Below are positions 15,476 through 21,054 of a stretch of 21,054 bases of DNA, in pieces. Every line of letters begins with the position of its first letter. Position 1 is the first letter of the stretch. A model generated the notes under the pieces. That model did not search any database. It worked only from the letters and a program-made list of their open reading frames with translations, and had not been told where the DNA came from. The position numbers and the translations under genes are program-made. The DNA lies in assembly GCA_937925525.1 (NCBI GenBank), contig CALALS010000267.1:1-21054 (forward strand). Direction: 5' to 3'. Origin of the DNA: an uncultured Flavobacteriales bacterium. GTDB lineage: Bacteria > Bacteroidota > Bacteroidia > Flavobacteriales_E > Vicingaceae.

Positions 15476-15505
15476 GTTATTTGCACCCCTTAAATTTAAT
15501 GCGAT
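15476..15505 (+). promoter_or_regulatory. Promoter and short leader of rpmB, similar to that of rpmG
   Basis: A TTATTTG element (near-match to the -7 box, ending at 15483) is followed by GCACCCC and AAATTTAA, 22 nt before the rpmB ATG. The rpmG leader has the same pattern: TTTGC, two variable bases, CCC, then AAATTTAA. The likeness suggests a shared ribosomal-protein leader. The first two bases of the -7 consensus are not matched here. Confidence 0.5.
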
Positions 15506-15742
15506 ATGGCGAACATTTGTCAAATTACCGGAAAAAAAGCGATTGTTGGGAACAATGTATCTCACTCTAACATTAAAACAAAAAGAAGATTTTACCCGAA
15601 TCTTCAAAAGAAGAAATTCTTTTTTGAAGAAGAAAACAAATGGGTTACGCTTAAAGTTTCTACAGCAGGTATTAGAACCATCAACAAAATTGGTTTAAAA
15701 GCTGCTTGGGAAAAAGCTAAAGAAAAAGGTTACGTAAAGTAA
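15506..15742 (+). CDS. rpmB: 50S ribosomal protein L28 (bL28)
   Basis: A 78-residue basic protein with the L28 signature: MANICQITGKKAIVGNNVSHSN, then KTKRRFYPNLQKKKFF, WVTLKVSTAGIRTINKIGL. Length is normal for the family. It is a component of the large ribosomal subunit and lies in the conserved neighbourhood cinA-rpmB-rpmG-DUF4295-ftsY. Here rpmG is separated from it by about 2.4 kb holding a terminator, a repeat and two genes. Confidence 0.96.
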   Translation: MANICQITGKKAIVGNNVSHSNIKTKRRFYPNLQKKKFFFEEENKWVTLKVSTAGIRTINKIGLKAAWEKAKEKGYVK

Positions 15743-15766
15743 CACTACAATATTGGTACAATTTTT

Positions 15767-15796
15767 AAGGCTGTCTGGTTTAGATAGCCTTTTTTA
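15767..15796 (+). terminator. Intrinsic terminator after rpmB
   Basis: A 10-bp stem, AAGGCTGTCT (15767-15776) pairing with AGATAGCCTT (15782-15791) with one G-T pair, loop GGTTT, followed by a T-run ending at 15796. It lies 24 nt after the rpmB stop and cuts rpmB off from the genes that now follow. Confidence 0.85.
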
Positions 15797-15840
15797 TTTA
15801 CTAATTTTACACTTAATGAAATAAAATTATTCTGTCGGCA

Positions 15841-15905
15841 GTCATGCTGAGCGGAGTCGAAGCATGATGTTAAAAGCCCCACACTTCGACTTCGCTCAGT
15901 GTGAC
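15841..15905. repeat. Inverted pair of 26-bp Bacteroidota intergenic repeats (REP-like)
   Basis: Two inverted copies, 15841-15866 and 15880-15905, are separated by 13 nt and identical at 21 of 26 positions once one is reverse-complemented. Each copy can also fold alone: CATGCT/AGCATG in the first, CACACT/AGTGTG in the second. Two of the changed positions swap a complete base pair. Spurious translation of this element gives CHTERSRSV and FDSAQHD, peptides I recognise from many mis-annotated Bacteroidota ORFs, so the family is widespread. It lies 18 nt before the aminopeptidase start. Confidence 0.85.
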
Positions 15906-15923
15906 ATATATAAATAACATATA

Positions 15924-17348
15924 ATGAATAAAGCTTTAACACTTATATTGTTGGTCTTGTCACCTTGTTTCTTAATTCAAGCACAAGAAGACATTTCCGT
16001 TCATCAACCCAAACATCTGGAATATTATAATTACGATGACGACCTGTTATCCAAAGAATTTCATGCAGAACGCAGAGAAGCATTAAGAAAGCTATTACCC
16101 GAAAATTCCGCAGCCGTAATATTTGCCAATCCGGTAAGAAACCGTTCTAATGATGTAAACTATGAATATCACCAAGACCCTAACTTTTATTACCTGACAG
16201 GTTTAAGAGAACCCAATGCAGTAATCATTATTTTCAAAAACCCGCAAAAGTTTGACTCCATTATCACCAATGAAATCATTTTTATGCAAGACCGCAACCC
16301 GAAGTTTGAAGTCTGGGACGGAAGAAGGTTAGGTGTAAAAAATGCTTCCTCTTATTTGGGAATAAAAACAGCTATTTCCAATCAAGACTTTGCCACCTTT
16401 GAGTTTAATTTTGATAAACTTAAAGGTCTTTTTTACATCACGCCCGAAGATGATGTTAGAGATGATAAAACAGACAAAGGCGATTTACATTCCATGCTCA
16501 AATACTTTAACCAAAAAATTGAAAATGTAGAACACGCTACTTCAAGAAAATTACCTGAGCTAATGGCAATACTCAGGGAAATTAAACAAGCCGAAGAAAT
16601 TGAATTAATGACAAAAGCCATCAACATTACCTGTGATGCACAAATTGAGTTGATGAAAGCTTTAAAGCCGGGAATGACAGAATATCAGTCAGAAGCTATT
16701 ATAGAATACGTATTTAAAAAGCATGGTTCAGAATATACCGGATTTCCTTCTATTTTGGGTGGAGGAGAAAATTCTTGCATCCTGCATTATACCACTAACA
16801 GAAAACCTCTAAAGGGTAATCATTTATTGGTTTCGGACATTGGTGCAGAATATCACGGATATACGGCAGACGTTACCAGAACTTTACCCGTTGACGGTAA
16901 ATTTTCAGAAGAAGAAAAAACCATTTATAACATTGTTTTAGCAGCTCAAACAGCAGGCATTGAAGCTTGTAAAGCAGGAAATAAGTTTTGGGACCCCAAT
17001 GGAGCCGCAACATCCATTATTGCCAAAGAATTAGTGAAACTAGGCATTATTGAAAAAGAATACGAAGTAAAAAAATACTTTATGCATGGCACTTCTCATT
17101 ATTTAGGCTTAGATGTGCACGATGCCGGATTGTACGGACCTTTAATGCCTGGAACGGTAATTACCGTAGAACCGGGAATTTATATAGCCGAAGGTTCCGA
17201 TTGCGACCCAAAATGGTGGAATATTGGTATTAGGATTGAGGACGATATTATGATTACCGAAGCAGGCCCGGTAAATTTATCCGCCAAAGCGCCCAGAACC
17301 ATAGAAGAAATAGAAAAATTAATGGCTGAACCAAGTATTTTTGATTGA
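15924..17348 (+). CDS. pepP: Exported aminopeptidase P-family protein (M24B Xaa-Pro aminopeptidase)
   Basis: A 474-residue metallopeptidase that removes an N-terminal residue preceding proline. Unlike E. coli PepP it begins with a signal peptide (MNKALTLILLVLSPCFLIQA), so it likely works in the periplasm. The aminopeptidase P N-terminal domain is at about 45-190 (ERREALRKLLPENSAAVIFANP, NFYYLTGLREPNAV). The pita-bread catalytic domain covers about 215-465. The metal-ligand regions are all present: SDIGAEYHGYTADVTRT (two aspartates), HGTSHYLGLDVHD (histidine), VEPGIYI and RIEDDIMIT (glutamates). It lies between rpmB and rpmG in what is otherwise a ribosomal/targeting cluster, 18 nt after the inverted repeat. 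The next gene starts 8 nt after its stop. Confidence 0.92.
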   Translation: MNKALTLILLVLSPCFLIQAQEDISVHQPKHLEYYNYDDDLLSKEFHAERREALRKLLPENSAAVIFANPVRNRSNDVNYEYHQDPNFYYLTGLREPNAVIIIFKNPQKFDSIITNEIIFMQDRNPKFEVWDGRRLGVKNASSYLGIKTAISNQDFATFEFNFDKLKGLFYITPEDDVRDDKTDKGDLHSMLKYFNQKIENVEHATSRKLPELMAILREIKQAEEIELMTKAINITCDAQIELMKALKPGMTEYQSEAIIEYVFKKHGSEYTGFPSILGGGENSCILHYTTNRKPLKGNHLLVSDIGAEYHGYTADVTRTLPVDGKFSEEEKTIYNIVLAAQTAGIEACKAGNKFWDPNGAATSIIAKELVKLGIIEKEYEVKKYFMHGTSHYLGLDVHDAGLYGPLMPGTVITVEPGIYIAEGSDCDPKWWNIGIRIEDDIMITEAGPVNLSAKAPRTIEEIEKLMAEPSIFD

Positions 17349-17356
17349 TTTAAATA

Positions 17357-18040
17357 ATGAGTATTAAAGAACAATTAAATAAACAAAAAGAGTTAATCTT
17401 TGATGACGGTGATGTTGGTTTATGCCTATACAAAGTAAGATCAATATTCAATAAATATTATGACGAAAAAGAAGCAAAAGAAAGATATGACTTATTATTT
17501 GATAGATGGAGTGACAATAGTGGCAATTACGGGTTTAGTGATTCAAGATACAAACGAGATCATATAGCTGGTTTGCTTGGAATTATGATAGAAGAAATAC
17601 CTGACAATGCAATAAATAAAAGTCCAAAAGACAACGGGAATTATATCGATGAGCAAATAATATTAGATCTAGAAAAATTATCAGAAAAGTCAGTCTATAA
17701 AATTGATTATTTAGTTAAAATATGTAATGAAATTAACTCCTCATACCAAAATAAAAACTACTTTGCTGTTACAATTCTTACCAGAAGCATTATTGATATA
17801 ACTCCTCCAATATTCGGTAAAAATAAGTTTACTGAAGTAGTAAGCAATGTATCATTAGAATCAAGTCATCGTAAACAATTAGACACATTACAAAATTCGC
17901 TACGTAATTATGCAGATGGCTGTTTACATATTAGATTAAATAAATCTCATCCCTATCCAACTAAAGCAAACTCCAATTTTAAAAGTGAAATAGGTATATT
18001 ACTAGAATTGATAAAAGAGGAGCTAACAAAGAATCAATAA
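17357..18040 (+). CDS. Protein of unknown function between pepP and rpmG
   Basis: A 227-residue soluble protein that I cannot place. It has no signal peptide or membrane segment. The N-terminal half is charged and helical (KEQLNKQKELIFDDGDVG, YDLLFDRWSDNSGNYGFSD). The C-terminal half (about 118-225: IDYLVKICNEINSSYQNKNYFAVTILTRSIIDITPPIFG, then RKQLDTLQNSLRNYADGCLHIR and FKSEIGILLELIKEEL) resembles a domain seen in scattered, patchily distributed hypothetical proteins, some near defence genes. I have only that impression and no named family. It starts 8 nt after pepP, suggesting one transcript, but is richer in AT-biased residues (N, K, I, Y) than its neighbours. Patchy family plus odd placement hints at acquisition. 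A role in defence would be speculation. Confidence 0.72.
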   Translation: MSIKEQLNKQKELIFDDGDVGLCLYKVRSIFNKYYDEKEAKERYDLLFDRWSDNSGNYGFSDSRYKRDHIAGLLGIMIEEIPDNAINKSPKDNGNYIDEQIILDLEKLSEKSVYKIDYLVKICNEINSSYQNKNYFAVTILTRSIIDITPPIFGKNKFTEVVSNVSLESSHRKQLDTLQNSLRNYADGCLHIRLNKSHPYPTKANSNFKSEIGILLELIKEELTKNQ

Positions 18041-18093
18041 TTCAAAATCATTACTTTTTATCTATTTTTATTACAAAAGTTATAATTAATTAT

Positions 18094-18121
18094 TACATTT
18101 GCGTCCCAAAATTTAACAACA
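18094..18121 (+). promoter_or_regulatory. Promoter and leader of the rpmG-DUF4295 unit
   Basis: TACATTTG (18094-18101) is an exact TAnnTTTG match, followed by CG, TCCC and AAATTTAA before the ATG at 18122. The leader resembles that of rpmB. No -33 TTG is clear. Confidence 0.65.
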
Positions 18122-18304
18122 ATGGCAAAAAAGGGTAACAGAGTACAGGTGATTTTAGAGTGTACTGAGCATAAAAACTCAGGAAAACCTGGTACTTCAA
18201 GATACATTACTACTAAAAACAAAAAAAACACACCTGATAGATTAGAGTTAAAGAAATTTAACCCTATCCTTAAAAAGGTTACTGTTCATAAAGAAATTAA
18301 ATAA
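18122..18304 (+). CDS. rpmG: 50S ribosomal protein L33 (bL33)
   Basis: A 60-residue large-subunit protein with the L33 pattern: VQVILECTEHKNSGKPGTSRYITTKNKKNTPDRLELKKFNP. One cysteine (C14) remains, in ECTEH; the four-cysteine zinc site of Zn-binding L33 forms is absent, so this is the C-minus type. It is followed 8 nt later by the DUF4295 gene and has its own promoter. Confidence 0.96.
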   Translation: MAKKGNRVQVILECTEHKNSGKPGTSRYITTKNKKNTPDRLELKKFNPILKKVTVHKEIK

Positions 18305-18312
18305 AATAAGTC

Positions 18313-18471
18313 ATGGCTAAAAAGGTTGTTGCAACATTAAAGAAAGAAGGTGGAAGAAACTTCTCTAAAGTAATTAAAATGGAGCGTTCACCTAAAACCG
18401 GTGCATACGTTTTTAAAGAAGAAATGGTAACTACTGATAAAGTAGATGATTTCTTCAAAAACATGAAATAA
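18313..18471 (+). CDS. DUF4295 small basic protein, Bacteroidota ribosomal protein bL38
   Basis: A 52-residue lysine-rich protein beginning MAKKVVATLKKEGGRNFSKV and ending DKVDDFFKNMK. The gene is too short for common ORF cut-offs, but its position 8 nt after rpmG and before ftsY, its length and its sequence match the Bacteroidota-specific DUF4295 family. As I recall, structural work on the Flavobacterium johnsoniae ribosome assigned this protein to the large subunit and named it bL38; I cannot confirm that here. A terminator hairpin follows 21 nt after the stop. Confidence 0.9.
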   Translation: MAKKVVATLKKEGGRNFSKVIKMERSPKTGAYVFKEEMVTTDKVDDFFKNMK

Positions 18472-18492
18472 TAATTACACAATATTTATAGG

Positions 18493-18525
18493 AAGCTCCA
18501 TTCTTGAGATTGGGGCTTTTTTTTT
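18493..18525 (+). terminator. Terminator-type hairpin between DUF4295 and ftsY
   Basis: AAGCTCC (18493-18499) pairs with GGGGCTT (18512-18518), including one G-U pair, with a 12-nt loop and a run of nine T ending at 18525. It ends only 9 nt before the ftsY ATG at 18535. It either terminates the rpmG transcript with partial readthrough into ftsY, or acts as an attenuator. No separate TAnnTTTG box for ftsY is seen after it. Confidence 0.75.
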
Positions 18526-18534
18526 AACTAGCAA

Positions 18535-19488
18535 ATGGGAGTATTTAGTTTTTTATCGAAAGACAAAAAAGAAAAGCTGGACGAAGGTTTGAACAAAACC
18601 AAGGAAAGTTTTTTCGGCAAGCTCTCCAGGGCAGTTGTCGGTAAATCAACCGTAGATTCAGATGTTTTAGATAGTCTGGAAGAAATACTAGTAACCTCAG
18701 ATGTTGGTGTACAAACTACTCTTAAAATTATTGACAGAATTGAAGAAAGAGTAGCCAAAGACAAATACTTAGGAACAGACGAGCTCAACAAAATACTAAG
18801 AGAAGAAATTGCTGCTCTCCTCACTGAAAACAACACTATAAGCTATACTGATTTTGAATTACCAAAAGACACCAAACCTTATGTTATTATGGTTGTGGGT
18901 GTAAACGGTGTAGGCAAAACCACCACCATTGGTAAACTAGCCAGTCAGTTCAAAAAGAAAAACCTAAAAGTAGTATTAGGAGCAGCCGATACGTTTAGAG
19001 CCGCTGCAGTTGACCAGCTTAAAATTTGGGGTGAAAGAGTGGGCGTTCCCGTTATTAATCAGGGAATGAATGCTGACCCTGCTTCAGTTGCATACGATAC
19101 ACTTGCTCACGGAAAAGCAAACGATGCAGATGTAATTATTATAGATACAGCAGGAAGATTGCATAATAAAATTAACTTAATGAATGAGTTAAGTAAGATT
19201 AAGAATGTGATGCAAAAAGTTATTCCTAATGCACCGCATGAGATTTTATTGGTACTAGATGCCTCAACCGGTCAAAATGCTATTGAACAAGCCAAACAAT
19301 TTACCAAAGCCACTGAAGTGAATGCTTTAGCATTGACTAAACTTGACGGCACAGCAAAAGGCGGAGTAGTTATAGGTGTATCGGATATGTTTAAAATACC
19401 AGTAAAATACATTGGAGTTGGCGAAGGAATTGATGACTTACAACCTTTTCATAAAGAAGAGTTTGTGGATTCATTTTTTAGAAAGTAG
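18535..19488 (+). CDS. ftsY: Signal recognition particle receptor FtsY
   Basis: A 317-residue SRP GTPase that docks ribosome-SRP complexes at the membrane for co-translational insertion. It lacks the long acidic A domain of E. coli FtsY and starts directly with a short amphipathic segment (MGVFSFLSKDKKEKLDEGL) before the N domain, as in many bacteria. GTPase motifs: G1 GVNGVGKTT (122-130), DTFRAAA (152-158), G3 DTAGR (204-208), G4 TKLDG (268-272), closure GVGEGIDDLQPF. The ATG at 18535 is 9 nt after a terminator T-run. The neighbours rpmG, DUF4295 and rimO match the conserved order in this phylum. Confidence 0.96.
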   Translation: MGVFSFLSKDKKEKLDEGLNKTKESFFGKLSRAVVGKSTVDSDVLDSLEEILVTSDVGVQTTLKIIDRIEERVAKDKYLGTDELNKILREEIAALLTENNTISYTDFELPKDTKPYVIMVVGVNGVGKTTTIGKLASQFKKKNLKVVLGAADTFRAAAVDQLKIWGERVGVPVINQGMNADPASVAYDTLAHGKANDADVIIIDTAGRLHNKINLMNELSKIKNVMQKVIPNAPHEILLVLDASTGQNAIEQAKQFTKATEVNALALTKLDGTAKGGVVIGVSDMFKIPVKYIGVGEGIDDLQPFHKEEFVDSFFRK

Positions 19489-19499
19489 TGATTAGTTAT

Positions 19500-19559
19500 T
19501 TGTCATTTCGAACAAAGTGAGAAATCTCAGAGATAACTCTTATTCATTTGGTATGACAA
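19500..19559. repeat. 60-bp intergenic repeat with terminal inverted repeats
   Basis: TTGTCAT at 19500-19506 and ATGACAA at 19553-19559 form 7-bp terminal inverted repeats. Inside is TTTCGAACAAAGTGAGAAATCTC, interrupted here only for reference as TTTCGAAC, AAAGTGAG and AAATCTC, and a small hairpin ATCTC-A-GAGAT. The order resembles the 'GTCATTTCGA...GAGAAATCTC' repeat common in Bacteroidota intergenic regions. It starts 11 nt after the ftsY stop. Confidence 0.7.
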
Positions 19560-19583
19560 TAGTTTTATTTATAATTAAGTTTT

Positions 19584-19611
19584 TCTCCCCTTTGGGGAGA
19601 TGAGAGGGGTA
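19584..19611. repeat. CTCCCC/GGGGAG hairpin repeat at the rimO start
   Basis: TCTCCCC (19584-19590) and GGGGAGA (19594-19600) form a perfect 7-bp stem with loop TTT, followed by GAGAGGGG. This layout resembles another family of short repeats common in this phylum ('CTCCCC..GGGGAG..AGGGG'). It runs up to the rimO ATG at 19612, and the last base of its stem is the A of an alternative in-frame ATG (19600). Confidence 0.65.
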
Positions 19612-20922
19612 ATGAAAACCAAAACACTCAAAAAACATAAAGTCAATGTAGTTACGCTAGGCTGCGCCAAAAACATCTTTGATTCAGAAGTGTTGATGGG
19701 GCAACTAAAAGCAAATAAGTTTGAGGTAGAGCATGAATCTTCATCCGATGATTGTGGAATTGTAATCATTAATACGTGTGGATTTATTGACAATGCAAAA
19801 GAAGAATCCATCAATACAATTTTGCAATTTTCAGAAGCAAAAAAAGATGGTTTTGTAGATAAAGTTTACGTTACAGGTTGTCTTTCTGAACGCTACAAAC
19901 CTGAGCTCTCATCCGAAATAGACAATATTGATGCTTGGTTTGGCACTAAAGAACTTCCTTCACTACTTAAAACACTAAAAGCTGATTATAAACATGAGTT
20001 GGTTGGAGAACGTTTATTAACCACCCCAAAACATTACGCTTACTTTAAAATCTCTGAAGGATGCGACAGACCTTGTAGTTTTTGCGCAATTCCCATTATG
20101 AGAGGAAAACATGTTTCTACTCCCATTGAAGAACTAGTCGCAAGAGCAAAAGACTTGGCTAAACAAGGAGTAAAAGAACTCATCATTATAGCACAAGACT
20201 CCACCTATTATGGTCTTGATATTTACAAAGAAAGGAAACTGGCAGAATTGTTAAACAAACTTTCAGAAGTGGAAGGTATTGAATGGCTAAGATTGCATTA
20301 CGCTTTTCCTTCAGGGTTTCCTAAAGATGTAATAGACGAAATAGCCAACAATCCGAAAGTTTGTAATTACTTGGATATTCCTTTACAGCATGGAACAACC
20401 AAAATGCTAAAATCTATGCGAAGAGGCATTACCCGAGAAAAAACAGATGAACTTATTGCAGAAATAAGAACAAAAGTACCGAATATAGCTATTAGAACTA
20501 CCTTAATTTGTGGCTATCCAGGCGAAACTGAGGAAGACTTTAATGAACTGAAAGAATGGGTAAAAACCATGAAATTCGACAGACTGGGAGTTTTTACGTA
20601 TTCACACGAAGAAAATACGCATGCTTTTCTGCTAGAAGATGATGTTCCTCAAGAGGTAAAACAACAGCGAGCCAATGAAATTATGGAAATACAGAGAGGT
20701 ATTTCAATGGAATTGAATCAGGATAGAATTGGAAAAACCTATAGGGTTTTAATTGATAAAGTAGAAGGTGATAATTTTATAGGAAGAACAGAGTTTGACT
20801 CTCCTGATGTAGACAACGAAGTATTAATCAGTACAAAAGACACCTATCTTAGAATTGGAGATTTCGCTACCATAGAAATTACCGATGCTACAGAATATGA
20901 TTTGTTTGGAATCACCAAATAA
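19612..20922 (+). CDS. rimO: Ribosomal protein uS12 methylthiotransferase RimO
   Basis: A 436-residue radical SAM enzyme that adds a methylthio group to the conserved aspartate of ribosomal protein uS12. The N-terminal UPF0004 domain has the three auxiliary-cluster cysteines C18 (TLGCAKN), C56 (NTCGF) and C90 (TGCLSERY). The radical SAM CxxxCxxC is C151, C155, C158 (CDRPCSFCAIP). A TRAM domain closes the protein (about 370-436). 'GCAKNIFDSEVLMGQL' separates it from MiaB. I chose the ATG at 19612 (MKTKTLKKHKVNV) because relatives start that way. An ATG at 19600 would add MRGV and lies at the end of a repeat hairpin. It is preceded by two intergenic repeats. Confidence 0.94.
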   Translation: MKTKTLKKHKVNVVTLGCAKNIFDSEVLMGQLKANKFEVEHESSSDDCGIVIINTCGFIDNAKEESINTILQFSEAKKDGFVDKVYVTGCLSERYKPELSSEIDNIDAWFGTKELPSLLKTLKADYKHELVGERLLTTPKHYAYFKISEGCDRPCSFCAIPIMRGKHVSTPIEELVARAKDLAKQGVKELIIIAQDSTYYGLDIYKERKLAELLNKLSEVEGIEWLRLHYAFPSGFPKDVIDEIANNPKVCNYLDIPLQHGTTKMLKSMRRGITREKTDELIAEIRTKVPNIAIRTTLICGYPGETEEDFNELKEWVKTMKFDRLGVFTYSHEENTHAFLLEDDVPQEVKQQRANEIMEIQRGISMELNQDRIGKTYRVLIDKVEGDNFIGRTEFDSPDVDNEVLISTKDTYLRIGDFATIEITDATEYDLFGITK

Positions 20923-20963
20923 ATCAATTTTTCCTACCTTCACCTCTCAAAATTATTTACTCA

Positions 20964-21054
20964 ATGGAAAGTATTTTATTTGAAAAAATTGGAGGCGTTG
21001 CAAAAATCACTTTAAACCGCCCTAATGTTTTTAATTCATTTAACAGAGAAATGG
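20964..21054 (+). CDS. Enoyl-CoA hydratase/isomerase family protein, 5' end only
   Basis: The first 30 codons of a crotonase-superfamily gene run off the window: MESILFEKIGGVAKITLNRP, then NVFNSFNREM. The 'GVAKITLNRP' start is characteristic of enoyl-CoA hydratases and isomerases, and 'NSFNREM' recalls PaaG-type ring-epoxide isomerases of phenylacetate breakdown, but the catalytic region is not visible, so the subfamily is open. It is 41 nt after rimO on the same strand; no terminator is evident between them. Confidence 0.8.
   Translation, partial: MESILFEKIGGVAKITLNRPNVFNSFNREM

Noticed and set aside
15745..15942. Minus-strand 65-codon ORF between rpmB and pepP
   Set aside because: It runs through the terminator and the intergenic repeat, and the CHTERSRSV and FDSAQHD peptides in it are known products of translating that repeat; not a gene.
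19491..19568. TAGTT on both sides of the 60-bp repeat as a possible target-site duplication
   Set aside because: The two copies do not abut the element at matching distances, and five AT-rich bases match easily by chance.
1..21054. CRISPR arrays, tRNA or rRNA genes, insertion sequences, prophage genes, toxin-antitoxin pairs
   Set aside because: I looked for regularly spaced repeats, cloverleaf-type sequences, transposase or integrase motifs and paired small genes, and saw none.

Overview
The window reads as chromosomal DNA of a low-GC member of the Bacteroidota, most likely a Flavobacteriales-type marine or aquatic bacterium. Several things point there: type IX secretion (T9SS) C-terminal sorting domains of both type A and type B, a TonB-dependent receptor with an N-terminal carboxypeptidase-regulatory-like domain, DUF4295 beside rpmG, TAnnTTTG-type -7 boxes, almost no Shine-Dalgarno sequences, and the short repeats common in this phylum (their spurious translation gives 'CHTERSRSV' and 'FDSAQHD').

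Layout. (1) 1-2129, minus: a MarR-family regulator followed 3 nt later by a fused 3-hydroxyacyl-CoA dehydrogenase/enoyl-CoA hydratase (FadN order, cut by the window edge), the start of a beta-oxidation operon. A perfect 10+10 bp palindrome sits between this operon and the divergent type II NADH dehydrogenase. (2) 2211-5895, plus: NDH-2, then a TonB-dependent receptor. (3) 5892-9485, minus: a three-gene run of a PKD/type B sorting protein, a GEVED/type A sorting protein and a YjdF/DUF2238 membrane protein. Its last stop codon overlaps the receptor's stop codon. (4) 9696-13441, plus: CreD, a lone radical SAM/SPASM protein, a 234-residue protein of unknown function and a general-stress-17M-like glycine-rich membrane protein. 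(5) 13497-20922, plus: plsC, cinA, rpmB, a secreted M24 aminopeptidase, an unrecognised 227-residue protein, rpmG, DUF4295 (bL38), ftsY and rimO. As I recall it, cinA/rpmB/rpmG/DUF4295/ftsY/rimO is a conserved cluster in this phylum, so the aminopeptidase and the unknown gene look like an insertion between rpmB and rpmG. (6) 20964-end: start of an enoyl-CoA hydratase/isomerase gene.

Most of the window is ordinary housekeeping and envelope biology. I found no phage, insertion sequence, CRISPR array, tRNA or rRNA, and no convincing complete new system. The parts that deserve a second look are regulatory and small-scale: the MarR palindrome covering both divergent promoters, terminator-type hairpins whose U-tracts run up to the next start codon, a pair of inverted repeats with compensatory base changes, a repeat hairpin that ends at a possible rimO start codon, 10-bp- and 21-bp-spaced direct repeats upstream of creD, and two orphan proteins (12191-12895 and 17357-18040) plus a radical SAM enzyme without a visible substrate.

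No stretch longer than 300 bases lacks a gene. The largest gaps are 9486-9695 (divergent promoter region) and 15743-15923 (terminator plus repeat).
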